64,000 nt of DNA from Deltaproteobacteria bacterium (GTDB taxonomy: Bacteria; Myxococcota; Myxococcia; Myxococcales; Anaeromyxobacteraceae). The translations under genes were made by a program, and so were the position numbers. The DNA is taken from NCBI GenBank assembly GCA_016214955.1, contig JACRMN010000013.1, positions 124,001-188,000 of the forward strand, read 5' to 3'. Below, in pieces: positions 22,558-30,474 of this stretch (position 1 is the stretch's first letter; each line of letters opens with the position of its first letter). A model generated the notes under the pieces. It saw only the letters and a list, made by a program, of their open reading frames with translations, was not told where the DNA came from and did not search any database.

Positions 22558-23553
22558 ATGCCTCGCACCGTCATCGCCGCCCTGGGCACCTGCGTCCCGG
22601 ACCAGGTGATCACCAACGAGGAGCTGACGCGGCGGATGGAGACCAGCGACGAGTGGATCCGGCAACGCACCGGCATCCAGGAGCGGCGCTGGGTGAAGGA
22701 GGGGCAGGGGAACAGCGACCTGGCGCTCGAGGCCGCCCGGCGCGCCCTGGCCCGGGCGGGCTGGCAGGCCTCCGACGTCGAGGCCATCATCTACGCCACC
22801 CTCTCCACCGACCACATGTTCCCCGGCGACGGGTGCTTCCTCAACGCCAAGCTGGGCATCCCCGGCGTCCCGGCCCTCGACATCCGCAACCAGTGCTCCG
22901 GCTTCATCTACGGCCTCTCCATCGCCGACGCCTGGATCAAGAGCGGCCAGTACCGGCGCGTGCTGCTGGTGGGCTCGGAGGTGCACTCCACCGGCCTCGA
23001 CGTCACCACCCGCGGCCGCGACGTGGCGGTGATCTTCGGCGACGGCGCCGGGGCGGCGCTCCTGGAGGCCAGCGACGACCCGGCCAGGGGTGTGCTCTCC
23101 ACCCACCTGCACGCCGACGGCCGCTTCGCCAAGGAGCTCTGGACCGACGCGCCCGGCAGCATCTACCACCCGCGGGTACAGCCGCGGATGCTGGAGGACG
23201 CCTCGATCTTCCCCAGGATGGAGGGGCAGAAGGTCTTCAAGCACGCCATCACCAAGATGCCGGAGGTGGTCCGCGAGGCGCTCGGCAAGAACGGCGTCGC
23301 CACCAAGGACATCAAGGTGCTCATCCCCCACCAGGCCAACCTGCGCATCAGCGAGATGGTGCAGCGCTCGCTGGAGCTGCGCGACGACCAGGTGTGGAAC
23401 AACATCCAGAAGTACGGAAACACCACCGCTGCCTCGATCCCGCTGGCCCTGGAAGAGGCCGTCGGCGCCCTGGGCGTGCAGCGCGGCGACCTGGTGGCCC
23501 TGGCCGCCTTCGGGGCGGGCTTTACTTGGGCGAGCGCGCTGCTACGCTGGTGA
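22558..23553 (+). CDS. fabH: beta-ketoacyl-ACP synthase III family protein (FabH)
   Basis: FabH condenses an acyl-CoA starter with malonyl-ACP to begin fatty-acid synthesis. The 331-aa product starts at ATG 22558 after GGGAGG. The Cys-His-Asn triad is visible in IRNQCSGFIYGL (about residue 113), IPHQANLRI and YGNTTAASIPLAL. The C-terminus AAFGAGFTWASALLRW fits the family. The starter specificity (straight or branched chain) cannot be read here. It lies 32 bases after gyrB. No other fatty-acid genes are nearby, so a specialised thiolase-like role is possible. Confidence 0.9.
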   Translation: MPRTVIAALGTCVPDQVITNEELTRRMETSDEWIRQRTGIQERRWVKEGQGNSDLALEAARRALARAGWQASDVEAIIYATLSTDHMFPGDGCFLNAKLGIPGVPALDIRNQCSGFIYGLSIADAWIKSGQYRRVLLVGSEVHSTGLDVTTRGRDVAVIFGDGAGAALLEASDDPARGVLSTHLHADGRFAKELWTDAPGSIYHPRVQPRMLEDASIFPRMEGQKVFKHAITKMPEVVREALGKNGVATKDIKVLIPHQANLRISEMVQRSLELRDDQVWNNIQKYGNTTAASIPLALEEAVGALGVQRGDLVALAAFGAGFTWASALLRW

Positions 23554-23654
23554 CTAAACGCGTGGGTGGCCGTCTCCCGGCTTGGGACTGGGGGACCAGG
23601 GGCGGCCGGGTAGGTGATCGCCTTGGCGCGCATCCACAGCGAAGCTCGATCCAC

Positions 23655-23728
23655 TGAGGCGTCGTCTAACGGCAGGACCGCGGACTTTGGATCCGCCGAT
23701 GAAGGTTCGAATCCTTCCGCCTCAACCA
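23655..23728 (+). tRNA. tRNA-Gln (anticodon TTG), CCA encoded
   Basis: The acceptor stem TGAGGCG pairs with CGCCTCA, giving the U1-A72 pair typical of tRNA-Gln. The anticodon stem GCGGA/TCCGC holds the loop CTTTGGA with anticodon TTG. The T arm contains GGTTCGAATCC. The discriminator A and CCA (23726-23728) are encoded. A coding frame that runs through it is not real. Confidence 0.95.
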
Positions 23729-23796
23729 GACCGGCCGGCGGTCGCAACGCCAACCAGCGGGCGGAGCTCAGGCCCCTGGCGCTCCCGGGGCGGACC

Positions 23797-24315
23797 GTGC
23801 TCGTGCCCCTCGGACCCCTGCCGCGCGGCCTGCTCGAGGACGTCGCCCGCGAGCTCCAGGCGGTCTTTGGCCCGACGGCGGCCCTGGGCCAGCCCCAGCA
23901 GCGGCCGGTCTACGCCTTCAACAAGGACCGCGATCAGTACCACTCCACCGCCATCCTCCGGCGGCTGGCCCTCTCGCGGGGCGCCGGCGAGCCGGTGCCG
24001 GTGGTGGGGCTCACCGACGTGGACCTCTTCATCCCCGACATGCCCTTCGTCTTCGGCGAGGCCGACCGCGACGCCATGAGCGCGGTGGTCTCGGTGGCCC
24101 GGCTGCAGCACGGGCCCGACGGGCGGCAGGTCGAGCCCGAGCGGCTCCGCCGGCGGGCCCAGGTGGAGGCGGTCCACGAGCTGGGCCATCTGCTCGGCCT
24201 CTCCCACTGCCTCGACTCGCGCTGCGCCATGTACCTGTCGCACAAGCCCTCCGACTCCGACCGCAAGGGGCCGGGCGTGTGCGCCTCGTGCAAGGGGGCC
24301 CTCGGGCTCGCGTGA
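23797..24315 (+). CDS. archaemetzincin-type zinc metalloprotease
   Basis: The product has the double signature of archaemetzincins. A zinc site HELGHLLGLSHC (HExxHxxGxxH plus Cys) is followed by LDSR, CAM, 16 residues and CASC, a four-cysteine second zinc site. Upstream it has the family strands GLTDVDLFIPDMPFVFGEAD and VVSVARL. I place the start at GTG 23797 (172 aa), where VLVPLGPLPRGLLEDVA resembles the usual N-terminus; an earlier start cannot be excluded, but the tRNA ends at 23728. No signal peptide is visible, so it is probably cytoplasmic. Peptidase activity is inferred. It overlaps the next gene as TGATG. Confidence 0.88.
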   Translation: MLVPLGPLPRGLLEDVARELQAVFGPTAALGQPQQRPVYAFNKDRDQYHSTAILRRLALSRGAGEPVPVVGLTDVDLFIPDMPFVFGEADRDAMSAVVSVARLQHGPDGRQVEPERLRRRAQVEAVHELGHLLGLSHCLDSRCAMYLSHKPSDSDRKGPGVCASCKGALGLA

Positions 24316-25151
24316 TGCCGCTCTGCCAGCGGGCCGAGTCGAGCTGCGGCGCCTGCTGCGGCCTCTACAACCGGGCCGACCACTCCCGCGAGGCGCTGCA
24401 GGAGCTGCTCGACCGGCGCACCGACAGGGTGCGCGCCGCGCCGCGGACGGCGGCTGGCTTCGCCGAGGCGGCCGCAGACCTGGCGCGCCAGGGCGACGGC
24501 GAGCCGCTCTTCCCCACGGTGCGGATCTGCCCGCTCCTCGGCTGGCTCGACGAGTCCCGGACCCGCGTCGGCTGCCTGGCACACCCGGCGGTGTGCGGCC
24601 AGGATCTCCGGGACCAGGGCGCCTACGACGCCGGCATCTGCGAGACCTTCCTTTGCCCGAGCCACGGCCACTTCTCGGTGGAGGAGGCCGACCTCGTCGG
24701 CGCGGTCTGCGGCGCCGACCCGTACCTGTACGGCCTCACCGTCACCGACGTGGACTTCGTGCGAGCCTGCTTGCGGGCAGTGGCCCAGCTCTGCGGCGAC
24801 GAGGTGCGGGCCCGCCACCTGGCCCACGCCCCCTTCCGCGCGGCGCTGCGCCGGCTCTTCCAGCTCAAGGAGGAGCTGGCGCCGGGCTCCGACGGTCTCT
24901 ACGGTGCCTTCCGGCCCGGCGTCGACGGCGAGCCGGTGGACAGGCAGATCGACTACCAGGCGCTGGCGCGGCCGCGCTCGCCCCACGATCTCATCCTGCG
25001 CTGCATCGGCGCCGACCCGCGCTCGGGCAACGACCTCGACGCCATCGAGGAGACGCTGGGGCGGCGGCTGGACGGCTGCGTGGAGGCGTTTCCGGCCCCG
25101 GGCCCTTCGGCCCGCCCGGCGCCTTACCCCCCGGCCCCTTACCCAGAGTAA
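24315..25151 (+). CDS. Cys-rich protein coupled to the archaemetzincin
   Basis: I do not recognise a named function. The 278-aa protein begins at the ATG that overlaps the upstream stop (TGATG). The N-terminus has ESSCGACCGLYN, then ICPLLGWLDESRTRVGC, AVCG and ICETFLCPSHG, at least eight cysteines within the first 125 residues. This resembles the Cys clusters of YkgJ-like zinc or iron-sulfur proteins. The C-terminal half is helical without cysteines until LILRCIG and DGCVEAF, and it ends in a Pro/Ala tail. There is no signal peptide. Translational coupling suggests it works with the metalloprotease. Confidence 0.75.
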   Translation: MPLCQRAESSCGACCGLYNRADHSREALQELLDRRTDRVRAAPRTAAGFAEAAADLARQGDGEPLFPTVRICPLLGWLDESRTRVGCLAHPAVCGQDLRDQGAYDAGICETFLCPSHGHFSVEEADLVGAVCGADPYLYGLTVTDVDFVRACLRAVAQLCGDEVRARHLAHAPFRAALRRLFQLKEELAPGSDGLYGAFRPGVDGEPVDRQIDYQALARPRSPHDLILRCIGADPRSGNDLDAIEETLGRRLDGCVEAFPAPGPSARPAPYPPAPYPE

Positions 25152-25232
25152 TCGTGACGCGCTCCGCGGAGCCTGGCCCTGCGTCATGGGCCTGATTCCG
25201 GGGGGTTGAGCCCCAACTACTCTGGGTGGGGA
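25137..25232. terminator. long-arm inverted repeat between convergent genes
   Basis: CCCAGAGTA (25142-25150) is repeated inverted as TACTCTGGG (25219-25227), and pairing extends a few bases with G-T pairs. The left arm includes the stop of the Cys-rich gene. The loop holds further self-complementary GGGG/CCCC runs. Three GGGGATGACG-like repeats follow (25229-25265). It probably ends both converging transcripts. Confidence 0.5.
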
Positions 25233-25267
25233 TGACGGGGGATGACGCGCGCTGGGGATGACGCGCC

Positions 25268-25720
25268 CTACCGGCAGGCGCCGGCGTGCCGCCGGTGCCC
25301 CCCGCGCCGCAGGAGCTCCGCCAGCGCACGCCGCTGCCCCACGTCGAGTGCGCCGTGGACGCGGGTCACCGCCTCGGCGGCGCGGTGGCGGAGCGCCTCC
25401 AGCCGGGCAAGCCGGCCGGCGAGGGCGGCCTCCACCGCGGCCCTCTCGAGCGCAGGGCCCTCGAGCATCGCCGCCAGCTCCTCCCGCAGCCCGCGCCCCG
25501 CCTCGCGGAGCGCGCGGACCTCGGCTGCCAGGGCGTCCGCCTCGCCGCCGAGCACGGCCTCCTGCTCGGGCCGGGTGCCGAGCCTGCGGAACAGGCCGCG
25601 GAGCAGGAAGCGCGGCGGGCCGCCGAGGCGGGCCATGCGGCGCCAGCGCCGGCGGCGGGCGAGAGCGAAGAGGAACAGGGCGGCGACGGCGCCCAGGAAG
25701 CCGTACAGGAATGCGGACAC
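25268..25720 (-). CDS. membrane-anchored CpxP/heavy-metal-sensor-like protein
   Basis: The product is 150 aa from GTG 25720, with GGAGG five bases upstream. An N-terminal membrane helix (about residues 3-20) is followed by RRRRWRRMARLGG. A long helical region matches the pattern of Spy/CpxP-type periplasmic proteins in myxobacteria: GTRPEQEAVLGGEADAL, then a conserved end VHGALDVGQRRALAELLRRGG. The basic flank after the helix suggests the helical domain may be cytoplasmic, unlike CpxP. A metal or envelope stress role is a guess. Confidence 0.55.
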   Translation of the reverse strand: MSAFLYGFLGAVAALFLFALARRRRWRRMARLGGPPRFLLRGLFRRLGTRPEQEAVLGGEADALAAEVRALREAGRGLREELAAMLEGPALERAAVEAALAGRLARLEALRHRAAEAVTRVHGALDVGQRRALAELLRRGGHRRHAGACR

Positions 25721-25796
25721 GGGAACCTCCGGGTTCGAGTCATCCCGAACCTACGGTGGCCCCTTGTCCCGCCCGCTGCGCGAAGGTGAAGAAAGG

Positions 25797-27749
25797 TTAC
25801 GCGCCCGCCCTCTTCGGAAGCCCCAGCGCCACGATCTCGGCCACGTCGAGCACCTTCAGCTTCTCGTCGTTGCCGGTCTCGGCGGCGCCGTCCTTCAGCA
25901 TCGTCAGGCAGAAGGGGCAGCCCACCGCCACCACGCCGCCCTGGTCGCCGAGCGTGGCCGCCGCCTCGGCGACCCGGTTCTGGTTCACGCGGGTGCCGAG
26001 CTTCTCCTCCAGCCACATCCGCCCGCCGCCGGCGCCGCAGCAGAAGCCGGTGCGCCGGTTGCGCTCCATCTCGCGCACGCCCACGCCCACCGCGGCCAGC
26101 GCCTGGCGCGGCGCCTCGGTGACGCCGTTGTGGCGGGCGAGATAACACGGATCGTGGAAGGTGACGGCCTTGCCCTCCAGCTCGGCGGCCCGGCCGGGCT
26201 TGAGCCTCCCCTCGGCCACCAGCCGGCTGATGAGCTCCGCGTGGTGCACCACCTCGTAGTTGCCGCCGAACTGGGGCAGCTCGTTCTTGATGGTGTTGAG
26301 GCAGTGGGGGCACTGGGTGATGACCTTCTTCACCCCGTGGCCGTTCATGGTCTCGACGGTGGCGGCGGCCTGCATCTGGAAGAGGTACTCGTTGCCGAGC
26401 CGCCGGGCGGCGTCGCCGGTGCAGGTCTCCTCCTCGCCCAGGATGGCGAACTTCACCTGGGCCTCGCGCAGGATCTGGACGATGGCGCGCGACACCTTCT
26501 TCTGCCGGTCGTCGAAGGAGCCGGCGCAGCCCACGAAGAAGAGCCACTCGAAATCGCCGCCCTCGGAGGCCCGCGGCACGTTCAGGTCCTCGCACCACTC
26601 GGCCCGCTTGTTGGAGCCGATGCCCCAGGGGTTGCCCTGGGTCTCGATGTTCTTGAAGACCCGGGCCGCCTCGTCGGGCATGGCCGACTCGACCAGCACC
26701 TGCTGGCGCCGCAGGTCGATGAGCCGGGGGATGTTCTCGATGAGCACCGGGCAGGCGGTCTCGCACCAGCCGCAGGTGGTGCAGGCCCAGAAGGTGTCGG
26801 GCTCGACGACGCCGGCGGCCAGCGCCGGCAGCTCGCCCATCGCCGCCTCGCGAGCGGCCTTGTCGGCGATCCTCGCCAGGGCGGTGAGCTTGGGCCCCTG
26901 CTCGATGAGGTGGTGCTTCAGCGCGCCGTTCACCGCCTTGTGGCTGAGCGGCTTCCCGGTGACGTAGGTGGGGCAGTATGTCTGGCAGCGGCCGCACTCG
27001 GTGCAGCTGTAGACGTCGAGCGCCTCCTTCCAGGAGAGGTCGGCGATGGAGCGGGTGCCGAAGCTCGCCCCCTCGCTCTCCAGGTCGAGCTTGCGCAGCG
27101 CCGAGGAGGCCGGCGGCAGCGAGCGCAGGAAGACGTTGGGGAGCGCGGTGATGACGTGGAAGTGCTTCCCGAAGGGCAGGAAGTTGAGGAACAGGAGGAC
27201 GATGACCAGGTGGATCCAGAAGCAGGCGGCGCCGAGCGCGCTCGAGGCGCCGTAGTGGTCGAAGCCGATCTCGGTGACCATCAGGCCGGCGATGAAGCCC
27301 AGCACCAGGTTGCCCTCCCAGCTCTGCGTGAGCCGATCGGGCCTGGTCACCAGGCGCCGCCACAGGAAGCCGATCGAGGAGAGCAGCGCCCCCCAGACCA
27401 CCACGTCCTTGAGCCAGAGGTAGCCGCGCCCCAGCGCCGAGTCGGGCCCGAGCAGCGGGAAGTGGAAGCTCTCCGAGAAGCCCATGCCGAAGAGCGTGAC
27501 CGTGCGGAGGGCCAGCACCAGGAAGGCGGCGAAGAGCACCACGTGCAGCAGGCCCGGCAGGAACTCCTCGGGGTCGAGGAGCCGCTTCTGGCCGAACCCG
27601 AACCGCAGGAGCGCCTGGACCCGGTCGCCGATCCGGTCGAGGCGGTCGTCCCGCCGCAGCGCCAGCAGAGGCTGGAAGCGGCGCACGATCGTGTAGCCGA
27701 AGAAGCCGAGGGCAGCGGCGAGGAGGACGGCCGTCAGGAGGGGATTCAT
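25797..27749 (-). CDS. membrane-bound Fe-S oxidoreductase (EtfD/HdrD-like)
   Basis: This is likely a quinone-linked electron-transfer protein. The 650-aa product from ATG 27749 has an N-terminal membrane part of about six helices (to about residue 215), resembling a NarI-type domain. It then has two 4Fe-4S motifs, CTECGRCQTYCP and CTTCGWCETACP. Two CCG-type cysteine-rich domains follow (VGCAGSFDDRQ, QCPHCLNT; DPCYLARHNGV, GFCCGAGGGRMW). The same architecture is seen in EtfD-type proteins that pass electrons from flavoproteins to quinones (family knowledge). No ETF genes are in the window, so the electron donor is unknown. It is a single-gene unit. Confidence 0.88.
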   Translation of the reverse strand: MNPLLTAVLLAAALGFFGYTIVRRFQPLLALRRDDRLDRIGDRVQALLRFGFGQKRLLDPEEFLPGLLHVVLFAAFLVLALRTVTLFGMGFSESFHFPLLGPDSALGRGYLWLKDVVVWGALLSSIGFLWRRLVTRPDRLTQSWEGNLVLGFIAGLMVTEIGFDHYGASSALGAACFWIHLVIVLLFLNFLPFGKHFHVITALPNVFLRSLPPASSALRKLDLESEGASFGTRSIADLSWKEALDVYSCTECGRCQTYCPTYVTGKPLSHKAVNGALKHHLIEQGPKLTALARIADKAAREAAMGELPALAAGVVEPDTFWACTTCGWCETACPVLIENIPRLIDLRRQQVLVESAMPDEAARVFKNIETQGNPWGIGSNKRAEWCEDLNVPRASEGGDFEWLFFVGCAGSFDDRQKKVSRAIVQILREAQVKFAILGEEETCTGDAARRLGNEYLFQMQAAATVETMNGHGVKKVITQCPHCLNTIKNELPQFGGNYEVVHHAELISRLVAEGRLKPGRAAELEGKAVTFHDPCYLARHNGVTEAPRQALAAVGVGVREMERNRRTGFCCGAGGGRMWLEEKLGTRVNQNRVAEAAATLGDQGGVVAVGCPFCLTMLKDGAAETGNDEKLKVLDVAEIVALGLPKRAGA

Positions 27750-27870
27750 GTGCCCGGGACGGTATCCGCCCGGCCCGGGGGGCAGCAAGGAGAGACGGCC
27801 CCGCCCGCCGGAGCCCATGCAGAAAACTGCACGGGGTGGCGGGCGGGCGGTGCCGCGGCTCGAGGGCGGC

Positions 27871-29211
27871 CTACGTCGGCCGGCGGTTCCTCGGCTCCTT
27901 GTCCTCCTCGTCCTTGCCGCGCTTGGGCGGCGGCGGGGCGGGCTGCAGGCGGGGCGCCGGAGCGGGCGCGGCCGCGGGCGGAGTGGGTCGGGGCTGCGGC
28001 GCCGGTGTGGCCGCAGGGGGTGTCGGCCGGGGCTGCGGGGCCGGCGCGGCCGCGGGGGGCGTCGCCGGGTGCTGCATGCCGGGGCGGAGCGGCCGGGTGA
28101 GGCCCGGAGGCGTGCCACCCTGGCCGGGCGGCGTGCCGCCGTTGCCCGGGCCGACGCCGGGCCCCGGCTGCAGGCGCGGCTGGCCCGGCGCCGGCGCGGG
28201 TGTCGGCATCACCGGCGGCGGCTGCACCTGTCGAGGCTGCGGCGGGGGCGGCGCGATGCCGGGGCGGACGGGCTGCACGGGAGCCGGCTGCACCGGCGCC
28301 GGCTGCGGAGGCAGGAGGCCGGGCCGCACGGGCTGGCCGGGCTGCACGGGGGCGGGCTGCGGCGGGACGATGCCCGGGCGGACGGGCTGCACCGGCGCGG
28401 GAGCGGGTGGAGTGGCGATGGGGCGGACAGGCCGCGGCAGGACGCTCGGCGGGGCGGGCAGCGGCGCCTGCGGGCGCACCGGCGCGGGCCGGGCCCCGGG
28501 CGGCCGATAGGGAGGCGGCGCGGGCCGGACCCAGTAGGAGCGCGGCGGTGGGCGGCCGTAGCTGTAGGGGCCGCGGTAGACGTAGCCGTGGCCGGGGCGC
28601 CAGTACCAGTGGTCGTCGCGCGGCGGGTAGTAGTCGTGGTGGTGCGGGCCGACGATGCCGCACCAGCCGCCACCGGGGAGCGGGTGGCCGGCGAAGAAGC
28701 TGATCACCAGCGGCGCCGACCAGTAGTAGACGCCGTTGTGGACCGAGTAGCGGTCGTACAGGTCGGGGTAGTACGGGTGCTGGTGGTTGCCCTCCAGGTA
28801 GCACCAGCCGCCGCCCAGCGAGTCGGGCACGTGGTGTGGGCCGCCGTACCAGACCACCACCGGCGGCGGCGGCGCCGGGCGCACGAAGTAGTAGATGCCG
28901 TCGCGGAGCGCGAAGGCGTCGTGCGCGTCGGGGTAGTACGGGTGCTCGTGGATGCTCTCGATGTAGCACCAGCCACCGCCCCAGGCGTCGGCCGCCGGGT
29001 GCGAGCCGCCGTACCAGATCGAGGGCTGCGGGGGCGGCTGCGGCTCGTAGACGGGCTGCGGTGCGGGCGCAGGAGGCGCGGGCTGCGGCTCGTAGACCGG
29101 GGGCGGGGCGGGGGGCGGAGAGGCGTAGACGGGCTGCTGGGGCTGCACGGCCGGGACGACGCAGCCCGCGACCAGCGCGGCGAGCGGCAGCAACAGGGCG
29201 AGACGGCGCAT
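27871..29211 (-). CDS. repeat-containing lipoprotein with a Pro-rich tail
   Basis: I do not recognise a named family. The 446-aa product starts MRRLALLLPLAALVAGC, a clear lipoprotein signal. Three related modules follow at about residues 68-215, with the pattern WYGGxH, GGGWCYxE, HxHPYYPD and GxYY. The third module is degenerate (ISFFAGHPLPGGGWC). These modules are very rich in His, Tyr, Trp and Gly, each with one Cys. From about residue 220 the protein is low-complexity with Pro-Val-Arg-Pro-Gly and Pro-Gln repeats, and it ends KDEEDKEPRNRRPT. It looks like a surface or periplasmic binding protein; metal binding through the His-rich modules is possible. Confidence 0.75.
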   Translation of the reverse strand: MRRLALLLPLAALVAGCVVPAVQPQQPVYASPPPAPPPVYEPQPAPPAPAPQPVYEPQPPPQPSIWYGGSHPAADAWGGGWCYIESIHEHPYYPDAHDAFALRDGIYYFVRPAPPPPVVVWYGGPHHVPDSLGGGWCYLEGNHQHPYYPDLYDRYSVHNGVYYWSAPLVISFFAGHPLPGGGWCGIVGPHHHDYYPPRDDHWYWRPGHGYVYRGPYSYGRPPPRSYWVRPAPPPYRPPGARPAPVRPQAPLPAPPSVLPRPVRPIATPPAPAPVQPVRPGIVPPQPAPVQPGQPVRPGLLPPQPAPVQPAPVQPVRPGIAPPPPQPRQVQPPPVMPTPAPAPGQPRLQPGPGVGPGNGGTPPGQGGTPPGLTRPLRPGMQHPATPPAAAPAPQPRPTPPAATPAPQPRPTPPAAAPAPAPRLQPAPPPPKRGKDEEDKEPRNRRPT

Positions 29212-29322
29212 GGGACCCTCGAGGTGGCGCGGCGCGCGCCTGCAGGTGTGACGCGCGGAGGACATCGTGCATTCAAAGCGCCGGCGCCACAAGTGCGCGG
29301 ACGTGGACGCGGGCCTGCCGGA

Positions 29323-30294
29323 TCAGCCGAGGTGCGAGGGCGGCCCGGCGACGCGCTGCGCCAGCGCCAGCTCCACGGCGTGCTCCACGTACAGCCCGGC
29401 GATGTCGAGCCCGGTGGCCGCCTCCAGCCCCTCGAAGCCGGGCGAGGAGTTCACCTCCATCACCTTGGGCCCGGTGCGGCTCTCCAGCATGTCGACGCCC
29501 GCCACCTCGAGGCCGATGACGCGGGTGGCCTTCACCGCCACCTCGGCGTACTCGGCCGGGAGCTCCAGCGCCTGCCCCTCGCCGCCGCGGTGCAGGTTGG
29601 AGCGGAACTCGCCCGTGCGAGCGGTGCGCCGCATGGCCGCCACCACCCGGTCGCCGATCACCAGTGCCCGCAGGTCCCGCCCCAGCGACTCGCGGATGAG
29701 CTCCTGCAGGAGGATCTCCTGGCCCAGGCGCCAGAGGGTGTCGAGCATCCCCTGCACCTCGCCCATGGTGGAGGCGATCATCACTCCCACGCCCTGCGTG
29801 CCCTGCAGGAGCTTGATGATGCAAGGCAGGCCGCCCACCTGCTCCACCGCCTGGGGCACCTCGTCCCGGTAGCGGCACATGGCGGTGCGGGGGATGTCGA
29901 TGCCGAAGCGGCCCAGGAGCTGGAGCGCCCGCAGCTTGTCGCGGGAGCGGGCGATGGGGATGGCGTTGGCCAGCACCGGCACGCCCATCATGTCGAGCTG
30001 GTTCACCACCGCCAGGCCGTAGCCGGTGATGGAGGCGCCGATGCGCGGGATGACGACGTCGGGCCGCTGCACCTCCTTGCCCCTGTAGAAGAGGCGCGGC
30101 TCGTCGCGCGCCAGCAGCATGTTGCAGCGCAGGGTGTCGAGGACGCGGGTGCGGTGGCCGCGCGCCCGCGCCGCCTCCACCAGTCGCCGGGTGGAGTAGA
30201 GCCGGGCGTTGCGGGAGAGGAGCGCGATGCGGAGCCGCGGCCCCTGCCGCGCCGCGCGCGCCTTCTCCTCCCGCCCCGCTCGCTTGCCCGCCAT
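29323..30294 (-). CDS. RimK-family alpha-L-glutamate ligase (ATP-grasp)
   Basis: The 323-aa product adds an amino acid, typically glutamate, to a carboxylate using ATP; the acceptor is unknown (ribosomal protein S6 in E. coli RimK). After a basic leader it shows RIALLSRNARLYSTRRLVEAA, DVVIPRIGASITGYGLAVVNQ, ATP-grasp segments PCIIKLLQGTQGVGVMI and EILLQELI, and the metal-binding KVMEVNSSPGFEGLE. The motifs are complete. It is divergent from ileS, 174 bases away. Confidence 0.9.
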   Translation of the reverse strand: MAGKRAGREEKARAARQGPRLRIALLSRNARLYSTRRLVEAARARGHRTRVLDTLRCNMLLARDEPRLFYRGKEVQRPDVVIPRIGASITGYGLAVVNQLDMMGVPVLANAIPIARSRDKLRALQLLGRFGIDIPRTAMCRYRDEVPQAVEQVGGLPCIIKLLQGTQGVGVMIASTMGEVQGMLDTLWRLGQEILLQELIRESLGRDLRALVIGDRVVAAMRRTARTGEFRSNLHRGGEGQALELPAEYAEVAVKATRVIGLEVAGVDMLESRTGPKVMEVNSSPGFEGLEAATGLDIAGLYVEHAVELALAQRVAGPPSHLG

Positions 30295-30421
30295 GAGCGG
30301 TCGAGCCTAGACGGCCGGGCATGATTCGCAAACAGCGAAAGGGAGCCCTCGAATCGCGAACTCCGGCCCCGGCCCGCGGGGCGCGCCGGGGCGGGGAATC
30401 GCGGCGGCGCCGAAGGGTTCG

Positions 30422-30450
30422 TTGATCGCTTTCTCCCGCGCTGCTACAAA
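30422..30450 (+). promoter_or_regulatory. promoter of the ileS-lspA-lgt operon
   Basis: TTGATC (30422-30427), a 17-base spacer and TACAAA (30445-30450) with TGC before it make a good extended -10 promoter, 24 bases from the GTG start. The short leader leaves no room for a T-box. Confidence 0.55.
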
Positions 30451-30474
30451 CCCTGTCTTTCCGCAGGAGTGCGC

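Noticed and set aside
23614-23796. N-terminal extension of the archaemetzincin frame through the tRNA-Gln
   Set aside because: It would translate the tRNA gene; the conserved part starts near 23797.
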